NCBI GenBank assembly: GCA_902761955.1
Contig: CACWMM010000079.1
Location: 1 to 15,124 of the forward strand
Source of the DNA: Parafannyhessea sp902761955
GTDB lineage: Bacteria > Actinomycetota > Coriobacteriia > Coriobacteriales > Atopobiaceae
Direction of reading: 5' to 3'
Length of the DNA: 15,124 bases
Numbering within the stretch: position 1 is the stretch's first letter; every line of letters starts with the position of its first letter. Positions 1-6,987 of the stretch are shown in pieces. The notes beneath the pieces were generated by a model. The model had not been told where the DNA came from and did no database searches. It saw only the letters and a program-made list of their open reading frames with translations. A program made the position numbers and the translations under genes.

Positions 1-1
1 C

Positions 2-937
2 GCGGCAATCGTGGGCGTCTACTCGCTCGTCAATCCCAGCAACCAGAAGCGCGAGGTGCCCAACTACCTCAGCATGACTGAGGCGGACGCCCTCAAGGCA
101 ATTGATGAGTCCGAGTTCTTCAAGAAGGGCTCTGTCAAGGAGCAGTATTCCAGCACGGTCGAGAAGGGCGTGGTCATGGACCAGGACCCTGATTCCGGCC
201 GCATGGTTGCCAGGGGTACGAAGATCAACTTGGTCATCTCCAAGGGCAAGGAACCCGCAGCGTCGGTAAAGGTTCCGGACCTCACGAGAATGAGCCCGTC
301 TCAGGCTGACAAGGCGCTTGCTAAGGTGGGCCTTGTGGGACAGGCCGGCGACTCCGTGTACGACGAGAACGTCGCGGTTGGCATGATCGCGAAGCAGTCC
401 CCCGCGGGCGGCTCCGAGGCCAAGGCAGGCGACACCATCACCTACCAGCTGTCCAAGGGTAAGGAGTCCGTGGACGTGCCCAGCGTCGTGGGACAGGACG
501 CTAACTCCGCAACGTCCGCGCTCAAGGACGCCGGCTTCGAGGTCAGCGTCAGCTACGGCGACAGCGACACCGTCCAGAAGGGCTACGTGTACGACCAGTC
601 CCCCACCGGCAGCGCCGACAAGGGCACCACGGTCACGATCTACGTTTCCAACGGCCCGAAGACGGTCTCCGTCCCCAACGTCGTGGGATCCACTGCAGAT
701 GACGCAAAGGGTGCGCTGGATGCCGAGGGCTTCAAGTACAACCTCACCTACCAGTACAGCTCCAGCGTTGCACAGGGCACCGTCATCTCGCAGTCGGCCA
801 CCAGCGCCAAGAGCGGAGCCACGATCACCCTCGTGATCTCCAACGGTCCCGACCCCGCGACGAGCGGCAACAACACAGGCGGCGCGACCACGACTAACAC
901 CGACACCACGAAGGACCCTACCGCCGGCGGACAATAG
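2..937 (+). CDS. PASTA-repeat protein, C-terminal part (probable PknB/StkP-type Ser/Thr kinase), 5' end outside window
   Basis: The reading frame is open from base 2, so the gene starts upstream; the GTG at 11 is internal. The first residues (AAIVGVYSLV) look like the end of a membrane helix. Four PASTA domains follow, at about residues 14-80, 86-151, 153-216 and 218-280 counted from that GTG. Each has the pattern VPxxxGxxxxxAxxxLxxxGF and ends in (V/L)xxSxGxx. A Thr/Asn/Gly-rich tail of about 27 residues closes the protein. PASTA repeats outside one membrane helix are the usual architecture of actinobacterial and Firmicute kinases that sense muropeptides or lipid II. Some class A and B penicillin-binding proteins also carry PASTA, so without the N-terminus the kinase call is an inference. 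Four repeats plus a directly preceding helix fits a kinase better. A strong terminator follows 27 bases after the stop. Confidence 0.85.
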   Translation, partial: AAIVGVYSLVNPSNQKREVPNYLSMTEADALKAIDESEFFKKGSVKEQYSSTVEKGVVMDQDPDSGRMVARGTKINLVISKGKEPAASVKVPDLTRMSPSQADKALAKVGLVGQAGDSVYDENVAVGMIAKQSPAGGSEAKAGDTITYQLSKGKESVDVPSVVGQDANSATSALKDAGFEVSVSYGDSDTVQKGYVYDQSPTGSADKGTTVTIYVSNGPKTVSVPNVVGSTADDAKGALDAEGFKYNLTYQYSSSVAQGTVISQSATSAKSGATITLVISNGPDPATSGNNTGGATTTNTDTTKDPTAGGQ

Positions 938-964
938 AGGCAGGCACCTCTAACATAGGATGAT

Positions 965-1009
965 GCCCGCGGGCGAGAAGAACCGCTCTTCTCGCCCGCG
1001 GGCCTTTTT
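965..1009 (+). terminator. Intrinsic terminator of the PASTA gene
   Basis: A perfect 17-bp stem (965-981 with 987-1003) with a 5-base loop is followed by CTTTTT. The stem contains GCGAGAA in both arms (973-979 and 989-995), a heptamer that recurs across this window. Confidence 0.95.
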
Positions 1010-1085
1010 GTAGGCGAACATTGCTTACGGCAGCACACCATGGAAGCACATCACAAAGTACACCCCACAATCTTGCCATCTCATG

Positions 1086-1115
1086 AAAAAAGGCCAGCGA
1101 CCTAAGCCGCTGACC
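1086..1115 (-). terminator. Intrinsic terminator after tRNA-Arg
   Basis: Read on the minus strand, an 8-bp stem (1115-1108 with 1099-1092, one G-U pair) with an 8-base loop is followed by six T. It lies 11 bases beyond the 3' end of the tRNA. Confidence 0.9.
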
Positions 1116-1125
1116 CGTCTTTTCA

Positions 1126-1201
1126 TGGTGACCCCGGTCGGATTCGAACCAACGACACCAGGTTTAGGAAACCTGTGCTCTATCCCCTGAGCTACGGGGC
1201 C
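1126..1201 (-). tRNA. tRNA-Arg (anticodon CCT)
   Basis: A 76-nt cloverleaf with encoded CCA. The acceptor GGCCCCG pairs with CGGGGTC, with one G-U. The anticodon stem CAGGT/ACCTG encloses the loop TTCCTAA, giving anticodon CCT, which reads AGG. The T arm GTTGG-TTCGAAT-CCGAC is canonical. It has its own terminator downstream and an extended -10 element upstream. Confidence 0.97.
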
Positions 1202-1211
1202 GTGCTCGACC

Positions 1212-1220
1212 ATTCTATCA
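1212..1220 (-). promoter_or_regulatory. Extended -10 promoter element for tRNA-Arg
   Basis: On the minus strand TGATAGAAT fits the extended -10 form TGn-TATAAT and lies 10 bases upstream of the mature tRNA 5' end. No good -35 is visible 16-18 bases further up. The same arrangement precedes tRNA-Lys and tRNA-Gly, which strengthens the call. Confidence 0.5.
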
Positions 1221-1248
1221 TCTTCTGGACGATATGAGGCCGAGAGTT

Positions 1249-1947
1249 TTACTTGTGCTGCTCGTGCCTGCTCGAGCGCTTCGCACGGCGTGCGGCCTTG
1301 GCCTCGTCGCGCTCGGCCTGCTCTCGGGCGATCTCGTTTGCCTCGCCGCGGAGCACCTTCGTGACCTTCTTGTTGGTCATGGCACCCGTGGTGGCCTCGG
1401 CCTTCTTTCTCATGGGTCGCACGACGCGCCAATCGTACACGAACGCAGAGATGATGAGGGCGTACGCCGCGACCAGCATGATGAATACCGCGATGCCCAT
1501 GGGGGTCGTCCCCTCGTTCACCTGCTGGGGGAAGAGGTTCGGCAGCAGCCACGAGATGATGGTGCACACAAAACCCGTGCCGAGCAGTCCCCACCAGACG
1601 TGCTGGGACCTCTTGTAGCCCGGAATCTGCTTCAGGACGATCTGCGAGGCAGACGCACGGCGGTCTGCCTCATCGCGACGCTCGCGACGAGCGCGCTTCT
1701 TCTCGTCCTTCGTCATCTCGACCGGCGCCTTGCCAGAGCCGGAGGACTTGCGACTGCTTCCGGACGCGCCTACAACGCGCACGCCCGACGCAGCCTCGCG
1801 CGCAGGCTTCGCACGCGTGACGGAGCGCTTCGAGAAGCCCGAGCGCTCATCTTCGTCGGTCGCGTCCTTCTCGTCCTTCTTCGCGAGGGGCGCGTTTGCC
1901 TCCTGCGCCTCCCTCTTGGCAGCATTAATGGTTTCACGCAGAGACAT
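1249..1947 (-). CDS. Hypothetical two-helix membrane protein with charged cytoplasmic ends
   Basis: 232 aa, family not recognised. Residues 1-115 are highly charged and low in complexity (Lys, Arg, Glu, Ser, Ala), suggesting a disordered or coiled cytoplasmic arm. Two hydrophobic helices follow at about 117-137 and 150-171, separated by a short loop containing Pro and Gln, so both ends probably face the cytoplasm. Residues 193-232 are a Lys/Arg/Ala-rich helix. No catalytic motif is visible. The start has AAGGAG four bases upstream of ATG. That site lies inside the last codons of the intact purC C-terminal frame, which overlaps this gene by 14 bases, so the two were organised as an overlapping pair. 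Similar small Lys/Arg-rich membrane proteins occur in Actinobacteria without known function. Expression may now suffer because translation no longer arrives from the broken purC. Confidence 0.8.
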   Translation of the reverse strand: MSLRETINAAKREAQEANAPLAKKDEKDATDEDERSGFSKRSVTRAKPAREAASGVRVVGASGSSRKSSGSGKAPVEMTKDEKKRARRERRDEADRRASASQIVLKQIPGYKRSQHVWWGLLGTGFVCTIISWLLPNLFPQQVNEGTTPMGIAVFIMLVAAYALIISAFVYDWRVVRPMRKKAEATTGAMTNKKVTKVLRGEANEIAREQAERDEAKAARRAKRSSRHEQHK

Positions 1948-2750
1948 TTGACTCCTTCATGGGGGTGAACTTCTCGCCAGTGATGATCTCGAAGGCCTCC
2001 TGATAGCGCTCCGAGGTACCCTTGACGACCTCTTCGGGCAGGTGGGGCGGCTCGCCACTGCTTGTCATAGCTGGGCTGCACCTTGCCGGGCTCGTAGCCG
2101 TCCGCGGGCCAGAAGCGGCTCGAGTCGGGCGTGAGCGCCTCGTCAATCAGCGTCAGCTTGCCGTCGATGAAGCCAAACTCGAACTTGGTGTCCGCAATGA
2201 TGATGCCGCGCGTCAGGGCGTACTCCGCCGCGGCGGTGTACAGCTTCAGGGACGCGTCGCGTAGCTGGGCCGCAACGTCCTCGCCCACGATCTCGGCGCA
2301 GCGCTCGAAGCTGATGTTCTCGTCGTGGTCGCCAAGCGCGGCCTTGGTGGACGGGGTGAAGATCGGCTCGGGGATCTTGGACGCCTCGGTCAGGCCGGCG
2401 GGCAGCTTGATGCCGCAGACGGTTCCGTCCTGGTCGTACGTCTTCTTGCCGGAGCCGGTGAGGTAGCCGCGGACGATGCACTCGATGGGAACGGTCTTCG
2501 CCTTCTTCACGAGCATGGAGCGACCCGTGAGGTACTCGCCGTACTTCTGGTACTCCTCCGGATACTCGCTCACGTCCATCGTGATCAGGTGGTTGGGCAT
2601 CAGGTCCTTGAACCTGTTGAACCAGAAGGCCGAGATGCGAGTGAGAATCTCTCCCTTATACGGAATCTCGTCGGGCAGGATGTAGTCGAACGCGCTGATG
2701 CGGTCGCTCGCGACCATGAGCAGGCTGTCGCCGCAGTCGTATGTCTCCCC
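1934..2750 (-). pseudogene. purC: purC remnant: SAICAR synthase, N-terminus lost and internal frameshifting deletion
   Basis: SAICAR synthase joins aspartate to CAIR in purine synthesis. Homology begins at ETYDCGDSLLMVASDRISAFD and continues through SAFWF, VPIECIVRGYLTGSG, the DEALTPDSSRFW segment and QPSYDKQ. These are hallmarks of the roughly 290-aa PurC type. Two lesions are visible. First, the codon before GETYD is TGA (2751-2753), and the expected leading segment with the ATP-binding GKxR motif is absent. An internal ATG at 2717 is the first available start. Second, after SYDKQ (codon 2060-2058) the frame runs into Arg/Pro-rich nonsense. The true C-terminus (SSGEPPHLPEEVVKGTSERY... to the TGA ending at 1934) is in another frame starting from the same AGCAG bases (2058-2062). 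The usual (F/Y)VRDWL stretch is missing, so a deletion of about 26 bases between short AGCAG repeats is inferred. A sequencing error would not remove a block of this size. Confidence 0.85.
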
Positions 2751-2770
2751 TCATTGAGGTCCAGTTAACG

Positions 2771-2891
2771 CACGTGCATAGCGCATCCATTGTAATGGAT
2801 TCGCCATTTCAGGCCCTCGCGCGCCGCGATGCGTCACGCAATTTAAACCGGCTTGCTCGCCATTCGCTGCAGGCCGGTACGTATGCACGTG
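2771..2891. repeat. 121-base segment bounded by 10-bp inverted repeats
   Basis: CACGTGCATA (2771-2780) and its exact reverse complement TATGCACGTG (2882-2891) flank the gap between the histidine-kinase stop and the purC remnant. The core CACGTG is itself palindromic. No target-site duplication was recognised, and the nature of the segment is unknown. Confidence 0.3.
2785..2800. repeat. Perfect 7-2-7 palindrome upstream of purC
   Basis: ATCCATT-GT-AATGGAT is a perfect inverted repeat of operator size. On the minus strand it contains TACAAT, a possible -10 sequence for purC, though no -35 partner is obvious. It could be an operator or chance. Confidence 0.35.
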
Positions 2892-2893
2892 GT

Positions 2894-4432
2894 CTATTCC
2901 TCGCGAGAAGAGCCGCCCGCCTTGTGCTCAAGCGGTATGTGCAGCGTGAACGTCGTGCCCTTGCCAAGCTCGGACTCCACGGAGATGCTGCCGTTATGCT
3001 TGTCGATGATCTCCTTCGTGAGTGCAAGGCCCACGCCAAGTCCGCCAGAGACCCGCTCGCGGCTTGCGTCGGAGCGCCAGAAGCGCGAGAACACCCTCGG
3101 GATGTCCTCCTTCGCGATGCCGATGCCCGTATCCCGCACGGATACCTGCATGTAGCTGCGACCCTCGTAGCCAATGCTCACCACGACCCATCCTCCCGCG
3201 GGCGTGTAGCGCATGGCGTTGGACATGAGGTTCGTGATCGCCTCGCGAATGAGGTCGGGGTTCACGTCCGCATAGAGCTCGTGGTTTGGCGTCTTGTCGT
3301 CAAAGCGCAGCCGCAGGTCGCAGTCAGCAAACAACTGCTGCTGCATCGTCACCAGGCTCTTCAGCACAAAGACCATGTCGGTCTTCTCGGTCTTGAACTT
3401 CTCGTTGTTCTCCACGCGAGAAAGGTGCAGCATCGCATCGACCAGGCGAGAAAGACGTCTTACCTCGCTCGCGACCGTCTCGAAGTGCTCATCGTCTGCC
3501 GGCAGCACCCCGTCCTGCATGGCCTCGACCGTCGCCTGCATCGCCATGAGCGGCGTGCGCAGCTCGTGCGCCACGTCGCTCGTGAGGCGGTGCTCGAACT
3601 TGATGTCGCGCTCCAGCTCCGTCGCCATGCCGTCGAACGTCTCGCCCAGCTGGCCAATCTCGTCCGTACCCTTCAGGCCCGTCCGCGCCGTCAGGTCGCC
3701 GTTCCTGATCTGCGTCGCGGTCGCGGTTATCTTCTTGATGGGCCGCGTCAGGGCGCGCGACGTGTAGTAGCCGATGATGCTCGCCAGGAATATCGCGACG
3801 GCCGCTGCCGTCAGGATTGCGGTGTACGAGTTCTGCCTGAAGGCGGCGTCGGACTTCGTGATGAGCGCCTCGGACCCAAACGCCCAAAGCCGAACGGTGC
3901 CCACCTTCTTGCCCGTGCTGTCGGTCACCTCGGCCGATACGATGTCGTTTGCCGATGACGGCACGGGGTTCTGTTTGGCGTCGTGGGACATCTTGCCGGA
4001 AGCGGCGCGGTTTGCGGCGGTCTCGTCGTACACCAGGGCATCGTTGGCATCAAGTATCTGCATGCTGATGTCAGGGTATGCGGAAATCGAGGTCTTCGCG
4101 TACTCGATGACGCTCGAGGTCCAGCGGTCCCCGCCCTTGTCGTACTGCGTGCCAAGGGTGTCGGCGGTCTGCTGGGCAAGGCGCTGCATGTTCTGCCGGG
4201 TGTAGCCCTGGAACTGCTGCTCCCACACCACCGCAAGCACGATGGAGAGTATGGCTGCCGTCATCACGGCGGTCAACGCAAAGAAGAAGGCCATGCGACT
4301 CGTGAAGGACGTGGTCGGGTTGGCAACGCGCGTCGCGCGCCTTAAGGTCGAGTACTCGGCCTTCGCGCTCTCGCTCTTCTCGCCCGCGTCCTCACGCTCG
4401 TCGTATGACCTGGTTGCGTCTATGTCTGCCAC
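2894..4432 (-). CDS. Membrane sensor histidine kinase (HisKA/HAMP type)
   Basis: 512 aa. There is a charged N-terminal tail (1-46), helix 1 at 47-70, an extracytoplasmic sensor region of about 130 residues (71-203), helix 2 at about 204-224 and HAMP at about 225-277. The dimerisation box SDVAHELRTPL carries phospho-His289. The ATP lid has an N-box NLMSNAMRYTP (401-411), G1 DTGIGIA (434-440), an F-box FSRFWR and G2 GGLGVGLAL (463-471). All motifs for autophosphorylation are intact. The start is GTG; an AGGTAAG-like site lies 8 bases upstream, and no better start is seen. It begins 25 bases after the response-regulator stop, so the two are co-transcribed partners. The sensor loop matches no ligand-binding fold I recognise, so the stimulus is unknown. 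General architecture resembles envelope-stress or cell-wall sensors (PhoR/WalK/MtrB class). Confidence 0.93.
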   Translation of the reverse strand: MADIDATRSYDEREDAGEKSESAKAEYSTLRRATRVANPTTSFTSRMAFFFALTAVMTAAILSIVLAVVWEQQFQGYTRQNMQRLAQQTADTLGTQYDKGGDRWTSSVIEYAKTSISAYPDISMQILDANDALVYDETAANRAASGKMSHDAKQNPVPSSANDIVSAEVTDSTGKKVGTVRLWAFGSEALITKSDAAFRQNSYTAILTAAAVAIFLASIIGYYTSRALTRPIKKITATATQIRNGDLTARTGLKGTDEIGQLGETFDGMATELERDIKFEHRLTSDVAHELRTPLMAMQATVEAMQDGVLPADDEHFETVASEVRRLSRLVDAMLHLSRVENNEKFKTEKTDMVFVLKSLVTMQQQLFADCDLRLRFDDKTPNHELYADVNPDLIREAITNLMSNAMRYTPAGGWVVVSIGYEGRSYMQVSVRDTGIGIAKEDIPRVFSRFWRSDASRERVSGGLGVGLALTKEIIDKHNGSISVESELGKGTTFTLHIPLEHKAGGSSREE

Positions 4433-4457
4433 GTTTGTCGCTTACCTGCCTGCGGCG

Positions 4458-5180
4458 CTATTCCGCACTCTTCTTCTCGGGCTTCTGAGGTGCCTCGAAG
4501 CGGTAGCCAACGCCGTGCACCGTGTAGAGCCAGCGCGGGTTGCGGGGATCGTCGCCCAGCTTGGCGCGGAGGTTCTTCACGTGGGAGTCTATCGTGCGCT
4601 CGTAGCCCTCGAAGTCGTAGCCCAGGACCTTCTCGACCAGCTCCATGCGCGTGTAGACGCGGCCCGGGTAGCGAGCAAGGGTCGTGAGCAGCTTGAACTC
4701 GGACGCGGTGAGGTCGACCTCCTTGCCCTCGACCATGACCTTGTGGCCAGAGATGTCGATAACGAGGTCGCCAAAGTCCAGCACCTCGAGCTGGGGCTCG
4801 CTCTCCGCATGGGCGCGGCGCAGCAGCGCGCGGACGCGCGCCACGAGCTCGCGGGGCGAGAAGGGCTTGATCAGGTAGTCGTCGGCGCCAAGCTCGAGGC
4901 CGATGATGCGGTCCTCGACCTCGCCCTTCGCGGTCAGCATGATGATGGGGACGTTAGAGGTCTCCCTGATGGCGCGGCAGACGCGCTCGCCAGAGAGCTT
5001 CGGGAGCATGAGATCCAGAATGATGAGGTCGAAGGAGTGCTTCTCGAACTCCTCCAGTGCGCTCTGGCCGTCGCCTACGCCGCGCACGATGTAGTTCTCG
5101 CGCTCAAGGTATGCCGCGACAGCGTCGCGGATGGTCTTCTCGTCCTCGACCAATAGGATGCGTTTCTCGTCCGAAGCCAT
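4458..5180 (-). CDS. OmpR/PhoB-family response regulator
   Basis: 240 aa. The receiver domain (about 7-120) has the acidic pair E12/D13 (LLVEDEK), phospho-acceptor D56 (LIILDLMLP), T83 (MLTAKG) and K105 (IKPFSP). A winged-helix DNA-binding domain follows (about 137-232), with the typical LTASEFKLL, RTIDSHVKNLRAKLG and VHGVGYRF segments. The start ATG has GGAGGAGG six bases upstream, a near-ideal site. It precedes the kinase gene by 25 bases in the same direction, making a classical two-component operon. No target operators can be named from this window. The Lys/Glu-rich C-terminal tail after the wing is short and unremarkable. Confidence 0.95.
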   Translation of the reverse strand: MASDEKRILLVEDEKTIRDAVAAYLERENYIVRGVGDGQSALEEFEKHSFDLIILDLMLPKLSGERVCRAIRETSNVPIIMLTAKGEVEDRIIGLELGADDYLIKPFSPRELVARVRALLRRAHAESEPQLEVLDFGDLVIDISGHKVMVEGKEVDLTASEFKLLTTLARYPGRVYTRMELVEKVLGYDFEGYERTIDSHVKNLRAKLGDDPRNPRWLYTVHGVGYRFEAPQKPEKKSAE

Positions 5181-5250
5181 AGATGGCCTCCTCCATTTAC
5201 TGCTCAGGGGTCGTTATGTGCATTGTGCGCCTTTTTTGTGATTCTGAGTA

Positions 5251-5277
5251 ATGATACCCCAGAACGAAGCAGCTCAA
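5251..5277 (-). promoter_or_regulatory. Candidate promoter of the two-component operon
   Basis: On minus, TTGAGC (5277-5272) and TATCAT (5256-5251) are separated by 15 bases, shorter than the optimal 17. They sit about 70 bases upstream of the regulator start, inside the 105-base gap after the lipoprotein gene. The operon could also be read through from the lipoprotein, since no terminator is visible in the gap. Confidence 0.35.
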
Positions 5278-5285
5278 AGCGGGAA

Positions 5286-6521
5286 CTAGAGAGAAAATAT
5301 TCGGACCGATACGGATTCGGGGTAGCCGGTGTCCTGGTTCTTGATGGTCGAGAAGGTCACGAACTGCGACGTGGAGCCCACACGGGCCGGATACTCCCCG
5401 TAGTCCACGCAGCGGTTTTGCGCCGCCAGCACGGAGTACTTCCTCTTGTCTGTATCGATCACGAAGTACGACGCGCGACTCTTCACGATGTAGGTGCCGT
5501 CCTTGCCGCAGATTGGCGCAAACGGCTCGCGGGAAAGCGCCACGAACGGCCCCTCCGGCTTACCGATGTAGGATCCCATGGTCCCCAGCAGGCCGCCGGA
5601 GCTGTAGCTTGCCTCGATGGAGAACGCAAAGCGGTCGTCAATGCTCACCGCATTGAGCGGCTTCACGCCCGCCGGCAGCACGAGCTGGTCAACCTGCTCG
5701 GATAGGTCATCGCTCAGCTTGTACGAGGTTATGCCATAAAACGTGCCCTTGTCCGCACGCACGCGCGGTGTGAGCGTCACGGTGCCGTCAGACACCGCCG
5801 GCTCCGTCGCAAAGCGACCCGGCGACTCTATGGCACGCCGCGCCTTGGAATCCCCCAGGGACCACACGTAGCAGGAAGAGCTCTTTGCGGCCTTTGTGCC
5901 CGTTGTCGAGGGCATGACCTGCCAAATCACGCGCTTTCCCGCAACGGCAAACAACGGTGGGTCAAAGTCCTTGCTCGCGTGCCAGAGCGTGGACACGTCG
6001 CCCGCAAGGGCACCGCCAGAAAACGCCGCGGCGTACAGGTACCACTTGTGCGTGAGCAGGTCCAACTCGCTCCACGCATAGACGCTGTCCGAGCATCGCA
6101 CGTCGTATATCACCATGTTCGTGTTGTGCGACGTGTGGGTCTTGCTCACGACCTCGGAAAGCGTTCCGCTCGTGATGTCAAGCGCGGAGCCCTTCACCAT
6201 AGGCGTTGCCGAGCTGCCTGCAGAGGTGACGGGAATCCACGTCTCGCCGCCGGGATGCAGCACGTTGCCCACGGGAATCGTCCACGTCGCAACGGGCTCC
6301 TTCTTGAAATCCGCGGACTTGTACTTGCTCTCGTTTGTCTTTGGGTCGATCACGTAGTCCGCGGACTTGTCGTTCACCACGGTCGGAGCGGTGTCGTCGT
6401 CCTTCGTGTTGCGCCCACAGCCCGCCATGACGCCAATGGCGGCTGCCGCCACACCCGTGGCCGCACCCGCCTTGAAGAGTCCGCGCCTGGTGAGAGCGTG
6501 CCTCACGCCGCCGGCCGCCAT
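5286..6521 (-). CDS. Tat-exported lipoprotein of unknown function
   Basis: 411 aa from the ATG at 6521; the frame stays open upstream, but that part overlaps the preceding gene. The N-terminus reads LTRRGLFKAG (twin-arginine motif, R12-R13), then an Ala-rich hydrophobic stretch and the lipobox VMAGC with Cys35. It should therefore be folded in the cytoplasm, exported by Tat and lipid-anchored outside. The mature part begins with a Thr/Asp/Lys linker and continues as short strand-like segments with recurring aromatic pairs (WYLYAAAF, CYVWSLGD, YFVIDTDK). That pattern resembles a beta-propeller, but no family is recognised, so this is inference. It starts 7 bases after the stop of the TSCPD gene with only a weak ribosome site, so translational coupling is likely. 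It is also 105 bases upstream of the response regulator, which makes an accessory role in signalling conceivable but unproven. Confidence 0.8.
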   Translation of the reverse strand: MAAGGVRHALTRRGLFKAGAATGVAAAAIGVMAGCGRNTKDDDTAPTVVNDKSADYVIDPKTNESKYKSADFKKEPVATWTIPVGNVLHPGGETWIPVTSAGSSATPMVKGSALDITSGTLSEVVSKTHTSHNTNMVIYDVRCSDSVYAWSELDLLTHKWYLYAAAFSGGALAGDVSTLWHASKDFDPPLFAVAGKRVIWQVMPSTTGTKAAKSSSCYVWSLGDSKARRAIESPGRFATEPAVSDGTVTLTPRVRADKGTFYGITSYKLSDDLSEQVDQLVLPAGVKPLNAVSIDDRFAFSIEASYSSGGLLGTMGSYIGKPEGPFVALSREPFAPICGKDGTYIVKSRASYFVIDTDKRKYSVLAAQNRCVDYGEYPARVGSTSQFVTFSTIKNQDTGYPESVSVRIFSL

Positions 6522-6528
6522 GGTTCGC

Positions 6529-6804
6529 CTAGCCCCGCGCGTACGCAAGCTCGCGTTGAGCCTCGCACAGGGCAATGGTCATCTGGTCCGCGCACGAGGT
6601 GCGGCGCATGCCGCAGGTGTTACCCGCAAGAAGCTCCACCACGTCCGCCACGGGCCTGCCCTCCACCAGCTTGCCGACGGCCTTCAGGTTGCCGTCGCAG
6701 CCGCCCTCGAAGCTCACGTCCTCGATGGTCCGTCCGTCATCGCTCAGGTCCAGGTGGATGGCGCGCGAGCACACGCCGCGCGGCACAAAGTCGTAGTGAA
6801 ACAT
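6529..6804 (-). CDS. TSCPD-domain protein (TIGR03905-like)
   Basis: 91 aa from the ATG at 6804 (MFHYDFVPRGVCSRAI). A longer reading from 6861 adds 19 residues that do not belong to the family, and AAAGGACGGG lies just upstream of the ATG at 6804. The small domain has a conserved Cys set (C12, C36, C64, C71 and C80), the segment FEGGCDGNLKAV, then GNTCGMRRTSCADQ, where TSCAD replaces the eponymous TSCPD. Proteins of this family are short and stand alone; a related domain occurs at the C-terminus of some class II ribonucleotide reductases, where Cys residues bind metal. The function of the stand-alone form is not established. It is first in a run with the Tat lipoprotein and the two-component system. 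Confidence 0.85.
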   Translation of the reverse strand: MFHYDFVPRGVCSRAIHLDLSDDGRTIEDVSFEGGCDGNLKAVGKLVEGRPVADVVELLAGNTCGMRRTSCADQMTIALCEAQRELAYARG

Positions 6805-6867
6805 TCCCGTCCTTTCTGTCGGACACAAGTATACCCAGCACAAGCGGCACGCGGCCGCCATACACAG

Positions 6868-6897
6868 GAAGACCCGCGGCTGGTGTCGCGGGTCTTC
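6868..6897. repeat. 11-bp perfect hairpin between purB and the TSCPD gene
   Basis: GAAGACCCGCG (6868-6878) pairs perfectly with 6887-6897 across an 8-base loop. There is no T-run on either side, so it is not a standard intrinsic terminator. Its position about 90 bases past the purB stop suggests RNA 3'-end protection or weak termination. GCGAGAA (minus strand, 6895-6901) overlaps its edge. Confidence 0.55.
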
Positions 6898-6987
6898 TCG
6901 CCTAGGCGTTCCTGCATTTGTCTTTCGCGCGACAAGGCATCGCGCGCGGTGCGGCGCGCGGACGAGCGGGCGTCGGGCGCTCAGGGG

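Noticed and set aside
2058..2062. Programmed frameshift in purC
   Set aside because: No slippery heptamer is present, conserved residues are missing between the frames, and the N-terminus is lost as well; deletion is simpler.
2741..3958. Plus-strand open frame of 405 codons
   Set aside because: Lies opposite an intact histidine kinase; composition is that of a shadow frame.
6868..6897. Intrinsic terminator of purB
   Set aside because: The stem is strong, but there is no T-tract in either direction; kept only as a repeat.
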